Below are positions 9,405 through 17,253 of a DNA stretch of 64,000 nt, one piece after another (the stretch's first letter is position 1; every line of letters starts with the position of its first letter). Source of the stretch: Azospirillum cavernae (GTDB lineage Bacteria > Pseudomonadota > Alphaproteobacteria > Azospirillales > Azospirillaceae); the NCBI RefSeq assembly GCF_003590795.1, contig NZ_QYUL01000003.1, positions 62,001 through 126,000 on the forward strand. The letters run 5' to 3'. The notes beneath the pieces are model-generated. The model worked only from the letters and a program-made list of their open reading frames with translations, was not told the origin of the DNA and made no database searches. The position numbers and the translations under genes were made by a program.

Positions 9405-11330
9405 TCAGGCCGCCGCGCGCTTGGCCTCGGCCCGCTGCTCGTCCCAGAAGGCGATGAGGCGGCGGTAGGCGGTCGCCATCGTTTCCACCGCTTGCGCGTC
9501 GGTCAGGGCGCCGGACAGCCAGCCCTCGGCGGCGGCCCCGAACAGGGTGCGGCCAACGGCGAAACCTTTGCAGATCGGCTGCCGGGCGGCCAGCGCCAGA
9601 CCGGCTTGCAACTCCTCCTCCGGGGCGTCGAGGCCGAGGATCAACACGCCCCGGCACAGCGGATCCCGCGCGGCGATGACGTCGGAAATCCGATTCCACG
9701 CCGTTTGGCTGGCGGGGGAGGGCAGCTTCCACCAATCCGGCAACACGCCCAGCTCGTAAAAGCGGTCGAGCGCGCGGGCGATGGTGTCGTCGTCCACCGG
9801 CGATCCCTTGGGCGGGATGATTTCCAACAGCAATTCATGCCCGGTGCCGCGACAGGCGGCGAACAGCGCCTCGATCTGCCGTTCCTGCTCGCCGCGCAAC
9901 ACGGGTTCGTCGTCGGGGTGCAGGAAGACCAGGCATTTGACGACATGCTCGGCGGGCCATTCGCGGATCAGAACGGCGGCGTCGGGGCCGCCCTCGAACC
10001 GCAGGGGGCGCGATCCGGGAAGCTCGATGGGGCGACCGATCCAGGCGTTGGTTCCGGTCAAGGCCGCCAGCGCGTCCTGGCCATGGATGCCGTCCAGCAG
10101 CATGCCGAAACCGTCGCGTCCGCCCGCGCCCTGTCGGGCGGCGTCCAGCGCCAAGCGTTTGAAATCGGCGATGCGGGCGGGATCGGCGCCGTGGCGCTCG
10201 GCCATCGCCTCAAGCTGGGCGCGGTGGTCGATGGCGAAGGCCAGCACCTCCGGCCAATCGCGGCGGCGGGTGGTCGCCCAATGAATGTGGGACAGCCGCG
10301 AATCCTCGCGCAGACGCGGGGTCGGGCTGCCATGGGTCAGGAAATGGGTCAGTTCGGTCCAGGTCGGAATCGCCGGAGCGCAGCCGTGGCGCGACACTGC
10401 GAAGGCGCCGCAGGCGTTGGCGTATTTGCAGCAATCCTCCAGCGCCGCGTCGCGCAGCCAGCCGCGCAGGAAGCCCGACATGAAGGCGTCGCCCGCCCCC
10501 AACACGTTGTAAACCTCGACCGGAAAACCGGGGCCGCGCACGCCCAACTCCAGACTGTCCGGCACGTCGCCGGGGAACACCACGCAGCCCATCGGCCCGC
10601 GTTTGCACACCAGCGTCGCCCGGCTCAGCCGCCGCACGGCGCGCAGGGCGGCCACGGTGTCGGTGCTGCCGCCCGCGATGTGGAACTCCTCCTCCGTGCC
10701 GACGATCAGGTCGCAGCCGGGCAGGATGGTTTGGATCAACGCCGTCACCCCGCCGTCGGCGACGAAACGCTCCTCCCCCAGTCCATGGCCGGTCAGCTTC
10801 CACAGGACGGGGCGGTAATCAATGTCCAGCACCACCTTCACGCCGTTGGCGCGCGCCAGCCGCATCGCCTTGCGCATGGCGGCGTCGGTGCCGGGGGTGG
10901 AGAAGTGGGTCCCGCTGACCAGGATGGCGCGGGCCGACGCGATGAAGGACTCATCGACGTCATCCTCGCAAATCGCCATGTCGGCGCAGTTTTCCCGATA
11001 GAAGATCAGCGGGAAGGTTTCGCGGTCGCGAATGCCCAGAATGACCAGCGCGGTCAGCCGTTCGGGGTCGGTGACGACGTGGCTGGTCTCCACCCCCTCG
11101 CGGATCAATTGTTCGCGGATGAAGCGGCCCATATGCTCGTCGCCGACCCGCGTCAGCAGGGCCGAGCGCAGCCCCAGACGCGCCGTGCCGACCGCGATGT
11201 TGGTCGGGCAGCCGCCGACATATTTGGCGAAGCTTTGGACGTCCTCCAACCGGCCGCCCGCCTGCTCGCCGTAAAGGTCGACGGAGGAGCGGCCAATGGA
11301 AATGACGTCGAGTGAGCGTTCGTGAGGCAT
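9405..11330 (-). CDS. iolC: Bifunctional 5-dehydro-2-deoxygluconokinase (IolC) with IolJ-like DUF2090 domain
   Basis: The N-terminal half (about residues 1-325) is a PfkB/ribokinase sugar kinase: VGGCPTNIAVGTARLG near the start and the ATP/active-site signature VLGAGDAFMSGFLRG near residue 275, with its catalytic Asp. IolC phosphorylates 2-deoxy-5-keto-gluconate. The C-terminal half (about 335-635) is a DUF2090 TIM-barrel domain (VLAFAIDHRAQLE, LLLEIIPPKG, GVLILGLDAP), which resembles the IolJ aldolase that cleaves the phosphorylated product to DHAP and malonate semialdehyde. Such fused 640-residue proteins are common in proteobacteria. It lies apart from iolDE, convergent with the small lipoprotein ORF, and has its own promoter with two operator-like repeats. 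Confidence 0.95.
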   Translation of the reverse strand: MPHERSLDVISIGRSSVDLYGEQAGGRLEDVQSFAKYVGGCPTNIAVGTARLGLRSALLTRVGDEHMGRFIREQLIREGVETSHVVTDPERLTALVILGIRDRETFPLIFYRENCADMAICEDDVDESFIASARAILVSGTHFSTPGTDAAMRKAMRLARANGVKVVLDIDYRPVLWKLTGHGLGEERFVADGGVTALIQTILPGCDLIVGTEEEFHIAGGSTDTVAALRAVRRLSRATLVCKRGPMGCVVFPGDVPDSLELGVRGPGFPVEVYNVLGAGDAFMSGFLRGWLRDAALEDCCKYANACGAFAVSRHGCAPAIPTWTELTHFLTHGSPTPRLREDSRLSHIHWATTRRRDWPEVLAFAIDHRAQLEAMAERHGADPARIADFKRLALDAARQGAGGRDGFGMLLDGIHGQDALAALTGTNAWIGRPIELPGSRPLRFEGGPDAAVLIREWPAEHVVKCLVFLHPDDEPVLRGEQERQIEALFAACRGTGHELLLEIIPPKGSPVDDDTIARALDRFYELGVLPDWWKLPSPASQTAWNRISDVIAARDPLCRGVLILGLDAPEEELQAGLALAARQPICKGFAVGRTLFGAAAEGWLSGALTDAQAVETMATAYRRLIAFWDEQRAEAKRAAA

Positions 11331-11489
11331 GAATCAGCTCCGCTGAAATCCGAAGCCGGGCGAACGCTGGACGAGCGGAACCGCAGCCGGGCCGCGCGCG
11401 TGGCGGTCCCCATCGGTCGTGTCTCCCCCAATCGTTCCGGCTTTTTTGGGTCGGGGCCTTGCGTGGGCAGGCGGTGGAACGTTGGTTTG

Positions 11490-11537
11490 ATTATAGAACA
11501 AAAATTCCCCAACCCGTCAATCAAGAATTTTTATTCC
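11490..11537 (-). promoter_or_regulatory. iolC promoter with two IolR-type half-palindromes
   Basis: Read on the iolC strand, TTGACG (11515-11520) and a perfect TATAAT (11490-11495), spaced 19 bases, form a promoter. Two copies of GGAA-N6-TTCT lie at 11524-11537 and 11495-11508, 29 bp apart centre to centre. One is just upstream of the -35 and one fills the spacer up to the -10. The same AGAA/GGAA-N6-TTCT pattern occurs before iolD, so shared repression by an IolR-like protein is likely. The remaining 11331-11489 leader shows no gene. Confidence 0.7.
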
Positions 11538-11649
11538 ATCTGGCAAGGCGCCGAGCGGGCATGAAAACGCCCCGCCGCCGGACCAAACGGCGCCGACGAC
11601 GGGGGCGGAAAACGGATCGAGCAGGGGGGCGATGGAACGGATGAACCGC

Positions 11650-12075
11650 TTATTCCTGAACGATCACCATCCACGACACGCCGAACTGGTCCTGAACCAT
11701 GCCGAAACAGGGGGAGAAGAAGGTCTTGCCCAACGGCATCAGCACCGCGCCGCCGTCGCCCAGCGCGGTGAACAGGCGGTTGGCTTCGTCCGCGTCGGCC
11801 ACCGTCGCCGACAGGGAAAAGCCCTTGAAAGCGGAACTCAAGTCGGCTGGAACCGCTCCGCAAGCGTCCGACGCCATGATCGTGGAATCGCCGATGCGCA
11901 GGTCGGCGTGCATGATCTTGTTTTCGCTGCCCGGCGGCATCGCGCCTTCCGGGGGTGTGTCAGGGCAATCCTTGAACCGCAGCAACATGCCGACTTTGGC
12001 GCCCAACACACGCTGGTAGAAGGTGATCGCCTCTTCGCAACGGCCTTCAAAAAACAGATAGGGCTGAACGATCAT
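11650..12075 (-). CDS. VOC family (PhnB-like) protein
   Basis: A 141-residue protein of the vicinal-oxygen-chelate/glyoxalase superfamily, PhnB-like subgroup. It opens MIVQPYLFFEGRCEEAITFYQ, continues with HADLRIGDSTIMASD, and ends with the typical FGMVQDQFGVSWMVIVQE. These proteins are usually annotated as glyoxalase-like and the substrate is unknown. ATG 12075 has GGAG 7 bases upstream; a 10-codon longer version from 12105 would overlap the marR promoter. It is divergent from marR with a shared 58-base control region, so it is probably the MarR target. Confidence 0.88.
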   Translation of the reverse strand: MIVQPYLFFEGRCEEAITFYQRVLGAKVGMLLRFKDCPDTPPEGAMPPGSENKIMHADLRIGDSTIMASDACGAVPADLSSAFKGFSLSATVADADEANRLFTALGDGGAVLMPLGKTFFSPCFGMVQDQFGVSWMVIVQE

Positions 12076-12098
12076 GGGACGACTCCAAGCATGAGGTC

Positions 12099-12127
12099 TT
12101 GACAAGATACGTTGATATCAACATAAT
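12099..12127 (+). promoter_or_regulatory. Sigma-70 promoter with embedded palindromic operator, marR/VOC intergenic
   Basis: TTGACA (12099-12104), a 17-base spacer, and CATAAT (12122-12127) make a near-consensus promoter. The perfect 12-bp palindrome GTTGATATCAAC (12111-12122) lies inside the spacer, a classic position for autorepression by a MarR dimer. The marR ATG is at 12134, only six bases after the -10, so transcription should start at or next to the start codon. Confidence 0.75.
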
Positions 12128-12133
12128 TGACCC

Positions 12134-12583
12134 ATGTCAAACGACGCGAAAATCCCATACGAAACAACGATTTTGGTGCGCGACCGCTGTCTCTGCCTGC
12201 ATGTTCAGCGGGCGGCGCGCGCCCTGGCCAAGCGCTTTGACGATCTGTTCCGTCCGCTCGATCTGACCAACGGTCAGTTCTCGCTGATGATGGCGTTGAA
12301 CCGCCCGGAGCCGCCGGGCATGGCCCCGGTCGCCGCCCTGCTGGCGATGGACCGCACGACGCTGACCGCCGCCCTGAAGCCGCTGGAACGCCGGGGGCTA
12401 GTCGCCATCCTCAGCAACCCCACGGACAAGCGGGGCCGTTTGCTGAGCCTGACGGCGGAGGGGCGGGCGTTGCTGGCCCAGGCGGTTCCGCTGTGGACCG
12501 CCGAGCACGCGGCGCTGGAGGCGGACTTGGCCGACGCCGACGCCCTGCGCGCCGATCTCCTTCGGTTGTCCCGATCACGTTGA
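12134..12583 (+). CDS. MarR family transcriptional regulator
   Basis: Winged-helix DNA-binding regulator of 149 residues. The HTH region is visible as VAALLAMDRTTLTAALKPLERRGLV, followed by the wing SNPTDKRGRLLSLTAEGRALL, which carries the family's D-x-R-G-R motif. N- and C-terminal helices would form the dimer interface. It is transcribed divergently from the VOC gene, and a palindrome in its own promoter suggests autoregulation and control of the neighbour. There is no Shine-Dalgarno sequence; the -10 element at 12122-12127 leaves no room for a leader, so the mRNA is probably leaderless. The effector is unknown. Confidence 0.93.
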   Translation: MSNDAKIPYETTILVRDRCLCLHVQRAARALAKRFDDLFRPLDLTNGQFSLMMALNRPEPPGMAPVAALLAMDRTTLTAALKPLERRGLVAILSNPTDKRGRLLSLTAEGRALLAQAVPLWTAEHAALEADLADADALRADLLRLSRSR

Positions 12584-12700
12584 TCGGCGCGCCGCGCGCC
12601 ACCAGCCGACCACCACTTTTCTGATCCGGCACCACAGGCCGGGCGGGGCGGCGTTTTGCTCCGGCGGCGGCACCCAAGGGGGCATGGACGGCATCGGCAT
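12575..12700 (-). CDS. Possible 41-aa ORF directly after betA
   Basis: Three bases after the betA stop an in-frame-independent ORF begins MPMPSMPPWVPPPEQN and ends with a Trp/Arg-rich tail (VVVGWWRAARR). It would be translationally coupled to betA because it has no ribosome site of its own, and it overlaps the last 9 bases of convergent marR. I recognise no family. Proline-rich composition in GC-rich DNA makes a chance ORF quite possible. Confidence 0.25.
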   Translation of the reverse strand: MPMPSMPPWVPPPEQNAAPPGLWCRIRKVVVGWWRAARRST

Positions 12701-12703
12701 GGA

Positions 12704-14401
12704 TCACGCCACGGCCATGCGGCGCGTTCCAACGACGGCGAGCGCGGTGGGGGCGACGTAATAGGGGACGTCGGCGCGCGGTTCCGGCGGTCGGTCGCGG
12801 ATCACGTCGGCCAGCTTTTCCGCCATCATGATGGTTGGCGCGTTGAGGTTGCCGGTGATGATGCGCGGCATGATCGACGCGTCGATGACGCGCAGCCCCT
12901 CCATCCCATGCACCCGCCCCTGTTCGTCCACCACCGCCATCTCGTCGGTTCCCATCCGGCAGGAGCAGGATGGGTGATAGGCCGTTTCGGCGTGCTGGCG
13001 GACGAAGGCGTCGATCTCGGCGTCGGTCTGGCAGTCCGCGCCGGGGCTGATTTCCCGCCCGCGATAGGGGGAGAGCGCCTTTTGCCGCATGATCGTCCGG
13101 GTGATGCGGAGTCCGGCGCGGAACTCCCGCCAATCCTGCTCTTCGGCCATGTAGTTGAACAGGATGCTGGGCGGCGCGTTCGGATCGCGCGACACCGCCC
13201 GCACCCGCCCCTTGCTGGGGGAGCGCATGGAGCCGACATGCGCCTGGAAACCGTGAGCCTTGACCGCGTTGGTCCCGTTGTAGCTGATCGCCACCGGCAG
13301 GAAATGATACTGGAGATTGGGCCAAGCAACCTCGTCGTCGGTGCGGATGAAGCCGCCCGCCTCGAACTGGTTGCTGGCCCCGATTCCGGTGCCGCGAAAC
13401 AGCCATTCCGCGCCGATGGCCGGTTGGTTCCACCATTGCAGGGCCGGGTACAGCGACACCGGCTGTTTGCATTCATACTGGATGTACATTTCCAGATGGT
13501 CTTGCAGATCGGCCCCCACCCCTGGCAGGTCGAGCACCGTCGCCACGCCAAGATCGCGCAAAACCGCCGCTGGCCCCACGCCCGACCGTTGCAGGATGGC
13601 GGGGGAGGCGATGGCCCCGGCGCAGAGCAGAACCTCGCGCCGGGCGTGGGCCGTCACCGGCGCGCCGGATTGCAGATAGGCGACTCCAATGGCGCGGCGA
13701 CCGTCGAACAGGATGCGGTCGGTCAGCGCGTGGGTGACGATGGTCAGGCCGGGCCGCCCGCGCGCGCGGTCGAGATAACCGCGCGCCGTGCTCGACCGCC
13801 GCCCTTGCGGGGTGACGGTGCGGTCCATCGGGCCGAAGCCTTCCTGGCGGTGGCCGTTCAGATCGTCGGTGCGCGCGTAACCCGCCTCGATTCCGGCCTC
13901 GATCATCGCCTCATAGAGCGGGTTGACGCCGGGTTTGGCGGTCGTCACCTGCACCGGGCCGTCGCCGCCGTGATAGGCGTTCGGCCCGGCGTCGCGGGTT
14001 TCCGCCTTTTTGAAATAGGGCAGGCAATCCAGATAGCTCCAGCCGTCCAACCCCGGCTGTTCGGCCCAGCCGTCGTAATCCAGCGCGTTGCCCCGGATGT
14101 AGCACATGCCGTTGATGAGCGAGGAGCCGCCCAGCCCCTTGCCCCGCCCGCATTCCATGCGGCGGTTGTTCATGCGCGGTTCGGGTTCGGTGACGTAGGC
14201 CCAATTGTAGCGCCGCCCCTGCAAGGGAAAGGCGAGCGCCGCCGGCATCTGGGTGCGGAAGTCCATCCGATGGTCGCGCCCGCCCGCCTCCAGCAACAGC
14301 ACGCTGACTCCGGGATCCTCGGTCAACCGGCAGGCCAGGACGTTGCCCGCCGATCCGGCGCCGATGATGATGTAATCATAGTCGTGACGCGCGTTGGACA
14401 T
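12704..14401 (-). CDS. betA: Choline dehydrogenase
   Basis: FAD-dependent GMC oxidoreductase (565 residues) that oxidises choline to betaine aldehyde (and on to glycine betaine), feeding electrons to the respiratory chain at the membrane. The FAD-binding loop is [19 protein letters not shown] at residue 8, GMC signature 1 is at [18 protein letters not shown], and the C-terminal catalytic region has [10 protein letters not shown], including the active-site His, and [19 protein letters not shown]. Length and motifs match BetA. It follows betB by 68 bases on the same strand, forming a betB-betA operon. The repressor gene betI usually found with them is absent from the window. Confidence 0.96.
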   Translation of the reverse strand: MSNARHDYDYIIIGAGSAGNVLACRLTEDPGVSVLLLEAGGRDHRMDFRTQMPAALAFPLQGRRYNWAYVTEPEPRMNNRRMECGRGKGLGGSSLINGMCYIRGNALDYDGWAEQPGLDGWSYLDCLPYFKKAETRDAGPNAYHGGDGPVQVTTAKPGVNPLYEAMIEAGIEAGYARTDDLNGHRQEGFGPMDRTVTPQGRRSSTARGYLDRARGRPGLTIVTHALTDRILFDGRRAIGVAYLQSGAPVTAHARREVLLCAGAIASPAILQRSGVGPAAVLRDLGVATVLDLPGVGADLQDHLEMYIQYECKQPVSLYPALQWWNQPAIGAEWLFRGTGIGASNQFEAGGFIRTDDEVAWPNLQYHFLPVAISYNGTNAVKAHGFQAHVGSMRSPSKGRVRAVSRDPNAPPSILFNYMAEEQDWREFRAGLRITRTIMRQKALSPYRGREISPGADCQTDAEIDAFVRQHAETAYHPSCSCRMGTDEMAVVDEQGRVHGMEGLRVIDASIMPRIITGNLNAPTIMMAEKLADVIRDRPPEPRADVPYYVAPTALAVVGTRRMAVA

Positions 14402-14469
14402 GACTCAAACCCTCTGTGAATCAGAGATTCTCAGGCGAGACGGAACCGATGGCGCATGGACGGCGTCGG

Positions 14470-15939
14470 TCAGAACACGGACGCGTATGGCCCCAACTCG
14501 ATTTGCACCGATTTGACACGGGTGTATTGGTCGAGCGCTTCGACGCCGTTTTCCCGGCCAACGCCGGATTCCTTGAAGCCGCCCACCGGCATTTCCGGCG
14601 GCGATTCGCCCCAGGCGTTGATCCAGCAGATCCCGGCCTCCAGCCGGTGAATGACGCGGTGGGCGCGGGCGAGGTCTTGCGTCACCAGACCGGCGGCCAA
14701 CCCATAGCGGGTGGCGTTGGCCCGTGCGATGACCTCCTCCTCCTCGTCGAAGGTCAGGATCGACAGGACGGGGCCGAAGATCTCCTCCTGTACGATGCGC
14801 ATGCGGTCGTGGCAATCGGTGAAGACGGTAGGCGCCACATAAGCGCCGCGCGCGAAGGCATCGCCGTCCGGCGGGCCGCCGCCCGCCAGCAGCCGCGCGC
14901 CCTCCGCCTTGCCGGACTCGATGAGGCCCAGCACCTTGTCGCGGTGCGGGAAGCTGGCGAGGGGGCCGAAATTCGTCGCCGGGTCGAGCGGGTCGCCCAG
15001 ACGAATCCGCCGCACGCGGGTCAACAGCCGCTCCTCGAAACCCTTCTGGACGCTGCGGTGGACGAACACCCGCGTGCCGTTGGTGCAGACTTGGCCGGAG
15101 CTGTAGAAATTCGCCATCATGGCGATGTCGGCGGCGCGGTCGAGGTCGGCATCGGCGAAGACGATCAACGGCGACTTGCCGCCCAACTCCATCGTCACAT
15201 CCTTCAGCGAGGATCCGCCCGCCGCCGCCATCACCCGCTTGCCGGTCTCCACCCCGCCGGTGAAGGAGATTTTCTCGATTCCCGGATGGGCGCTGAGCAG
15301 CGCGCCGACCCTACCATCGCCCTGGACGACGTTAAACACGCCGTCGGGCAGACCCGCTTCGCTGTAAAGCGCGGCCAGCCGCAGGGCGGTCAGCGGCGTG
15401 ATCTCGCTGGGTTTGAAGATCATGGCGTTGCCAGCGGCCAGCGCCGGGGCCGATTTCCACAAGGCGATCTGAATCGGGTAATTCCACGCCCCGATCCCGG
15501 CGACCACCCCCAGCGGCTCCCGCCGCGTGTAAACGAAGGAGGAGGGGCGCAGCGGAATTTGCCGCCCTTCCAGCGCCGGGGCGAGGCCCGCGTAATATTC
15601 CAGCACGTCGGCCCCGGTGGCGACGTCCACCGCGCGCGTCTCGCTGAGCGGCTTTCCGGTGTCGAGCGTTTCCAGTTCGGCCAGCTCGTCGTTGCGCTCG
15701 CGCAGCAGGGCGACGGCCCGGCGCAGCACGCGGGCGCGCTCCATGGCGGGCAGGGCGCCCCATTGGGCCTGTCCGGCGCGCGCGCTGTCGACGGCGCGGT
15801 CCACATCCGCGCTGGTCGCCTGCGCGACCTCGGCCAGCGCCTCCCCCGTTGCCGGGTTGATGGTGGTGAAGGTGTCGTCGCCGCCCGCTTGCGTCGGTTG
15901 GCCGTGGATGTAATGAGCCTGTCGTCCGAACCGCGCCAT
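14470..15939 (-). CDS. betB: Betaine aldehyde dehydrogenase
   Basis: NAD(P)+-dependent aldehyde dehydrogenase (489 residues) that completes choline oxidation to glycine betaine in the cytoplasm. Visible motifs: [19 protein letters not shown] with the conserved Asn of the oxyanion hole, FKPSEITP, the general-base Glu in [14 protein letters not shown], and the catalytic Cys in [15 protein letters not shown]. The C-terminus keeps [15 protein letters not shown]. It is the first gene of betB-betA. Upstream, a short inverted repeat in an AT-rich stretch (15988-16001) overlaps a possible -35 and looks like a BetI-type operator. Confidence 0.96.
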   Translation of the reverse strand: MARFGRQAHYIHGQPTQAGGDDTFTTINPATGEALAEVAQATSADVDRAVDSARAGQAQWGALPAMERARVLRRAVALLRERNDELAELETLDTGKPLSETRAVDVATGADVLEYYAGLAPALEGRQIPLRPSSFVYTRREPLGVVAGIGAWNYPIQIALWKSAPALAAGNAMIFKPSEITPLTALRLAALYSEAGLPDGVFNVVQGDGRVGALLSAHPGIEKISFTGGVETGKRVMAAAGGSSLKDVTMELGGKSPLIVFADADLDRAADIAMMANFYSSGQVCTNGTRVFVHRSVQKGFEERLLTRVRRIRLGDPLDPATNFGPLASFPHRDKVLGLIESGKAEGARLLAGGGPPDGDAFARGAYVAPTVFTDCHDRMRIVQEEIFGPVLSILTFDEEEEVIARANATRYGLAAGLVTQDLARAHRVIHRLEAGICWINAWGESPPEMPVGGFKESGVGRENGVEALDQYTRVKSVQIELGPYASVF

Positions 15940-15987
15940 GATTCCGCCTCCGCCGTTCGCTGGACCACAGCTTAGCCGTTTTTTTTA

Positions 15988-16001
15988 ATTGGTCGTCCAA
16001 T
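15988..16001 (-). promoter_or_regulatory. Putative BetI-type operator upstream of betB
   Basis: ATTGG (15988-15992) and CCAAT (15997-16001) form an inverted repeat around 4 bases, inside a run of A/T that is unusual for this DNA. On the betB strand the repeat contains TTGGAC, a reasonable -35. TetR-family BetI is known to repress bet genes from such palindromes and to be released by choline. No betI gene is in the window, so the regulator assignment is an inference. Confidence 0.5.
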
Positions 16002-16166
16002 AAAAAATAAACGCCGTCGTCCCCATTCTCCGCACTTGTCGCTTCGGGACAAGGACAAGGGCGTTCATGTTCAATCCGGGAGCGGCGGGGGCGATGCTAC
16101 TGTCGAGCCATGCCACCCTCGGACATCCGCTTTTGGCTCTCCGCTGTTGGGATGAGGAGTGATGGG

Positions 16167-17129
16167 ATGGAAACAATCGGATTCCTGCTGGTCCCCGATT
16201 TTTCGATGATCGCCTTCACCGCGTCGGTGGAGCCGTTGCGCCTCGCCAACCACATCAGCGGGCGGACGCTGTACCGCTGGGTTCTGATCTCAAAGGACGG
16301 CGGGGGCGAGCGGGCCAGCAACGGCGTCGGCGTGCTGTGCGACCATGGCCTCGACGACGCCCCGCCGTTGCCGACGGTGGTTCTGTGCAGCGGCGTCGGC
16401 GGCCATCGGTATGACGACAGGGCGGTCTTGTCCTGGCTGCGGCGGGCGGCGGCGCGGGGAACCAATCTGGGCGCGGTCTGCACCGGCAGCCACATTCTGG
16501 CGCGGGCGGGGCTGCTCGACGGCTACCGCTGCACCATCCATTGGGAGAATTTGGCGGGCATCGCCGAAACCTTCCCGGAGATCGAGGCGACGGGGGAGCT
16601 GTTCACCATCGACCGCAACCGCTTCACCTGCGCGGGCGGCACCTCGGCCACCGACATGATGCTGCACCGGATCGCCGCGACCCATGGCGAGCCGCTGGCC
16701 ATCGACATCGCCGAACAGATGCTGCACGACCGCATCCGCCCCGGCCACGCCCAGCAGCATGAGGCGATCCAGCCCAATCCGGGGATGGAGTGCAAGGAGC
16801 TGCACGCCATCATCCGGCTGATGCAGGACAACATCGAAGATCCGCTGGATCTGGCGACGCTGTCGGCCATGCTGGGGCAGTCGCGGCGCAATGTGGAACG
16901 GCTGTTCCGCAAATACCTCGATTGCTCGCCCGCCCGCCATTATCTGGGCCTGCGGCTGAAGCGGGCGCGTCAATTGCTGTCGCAAACCACGCTGTCGGTG
17001 ATCGAGGTGGCGGTCTGCTGCGGCTTCGTCTCCGCCACCCATTTCAGCAAATGCTACCGCGACCATTTTGGCGTGCCGCCGCGCAGCGACCGCCAAGGGC
17101 AGCGGGTCCGCGTGCCTGTGGGGGCCTGA
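16167..17129 (+). CDS. GlxA family transcriptional regulator (DJ-1/PfpI + AraC HTH), GbdR-like
   Basis: A 320-residue regulator. The N-terminal DJ-1/PfpI-like domain runs from ETIGFLLVPDFSMIAFT to about residue 190 and includes the nucleophile-elbow sequence GAVCTGSHILARAGLLDG. The C-terminal AraC domain carries two HTHs (LDLATLSAMLGQSRRNVERLFRKY and SVIEVAVCCGFVSATHFSKCYRDHFG). GbdR of Pseudomonas, which activates betaine, dimethylglycine and sarcosine genes, has this architecture and the same opening (IGFLL...VEPLR.AN). ATG 16167 has GAGGAG 7 bases upstream; ATGs at 16110 and 16152 lack a site. It is divergent from betBA and upstream of a second GlxA paralogue and soxBDAG, so a GbdR-like role is the best inference. 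Confidence 0.9.
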   Translation: METIGFLLVPDFSMIAFTASVEPLRLANHISGRTLYRWVLISKDGGGERASNGVGVLCDHGLDDAPPLPTVVLCSGVGGHRYDDRAVLSWLRRAAARGTNLGAVCTGSHILARAGLLDGYRCTIHWENLAGIAETFPEIEATGELFTIDRNRFTCAGGTSATDMMLHRIAATHGEPLAIDIAEQMLHDRIRPGHAQQHEAIQPNPGMECKELHAIIRLMQDNIEDPLDLATLSAMLGQSRRNVERLFRKYLDCSPARHYLGLRLKRARQLLSQTTLSVIEVAVCCGFVSATHFSKCYRDHFGVPPRSDRQGQRVRVPVGA

Positions 17130-17190
17130 GCGGACGGTCCTTTGGCGTCGTCGCGCCTCTGACCATTGGCGGATCCGATCCGACGCGCGC

Positions 17191-17243
17191 CCCCTTGTTC
17201 CCCGTTGAAAAAGAGGCGACAGTTTGTCGCGGGGAACAAGGGG
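17191..17243 (+). promoter_or_regulatory. 14-bp inverted repeat overlapping the ribosome site of the second GlxA gene
   Basis: CCCCTTGTTCCCCG (17191-17204) and its exact complement at 17230-17243 enclose 25 bases. The right arm ends inside the GGGGAG that serves as ribosome site for ATG 17254. A competing small hairpin, GCGACA (17216-17221) with TGTCGC (17225-17230), shares one base with it. The arrangement could act as a terminator-like end for the first regulator gene or as a translational switch for the second. It is the only notable content of the 17130-17253 gap. Confidence 0.55.
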
Positions 17244-17253
17244 AGAGCGTGGC

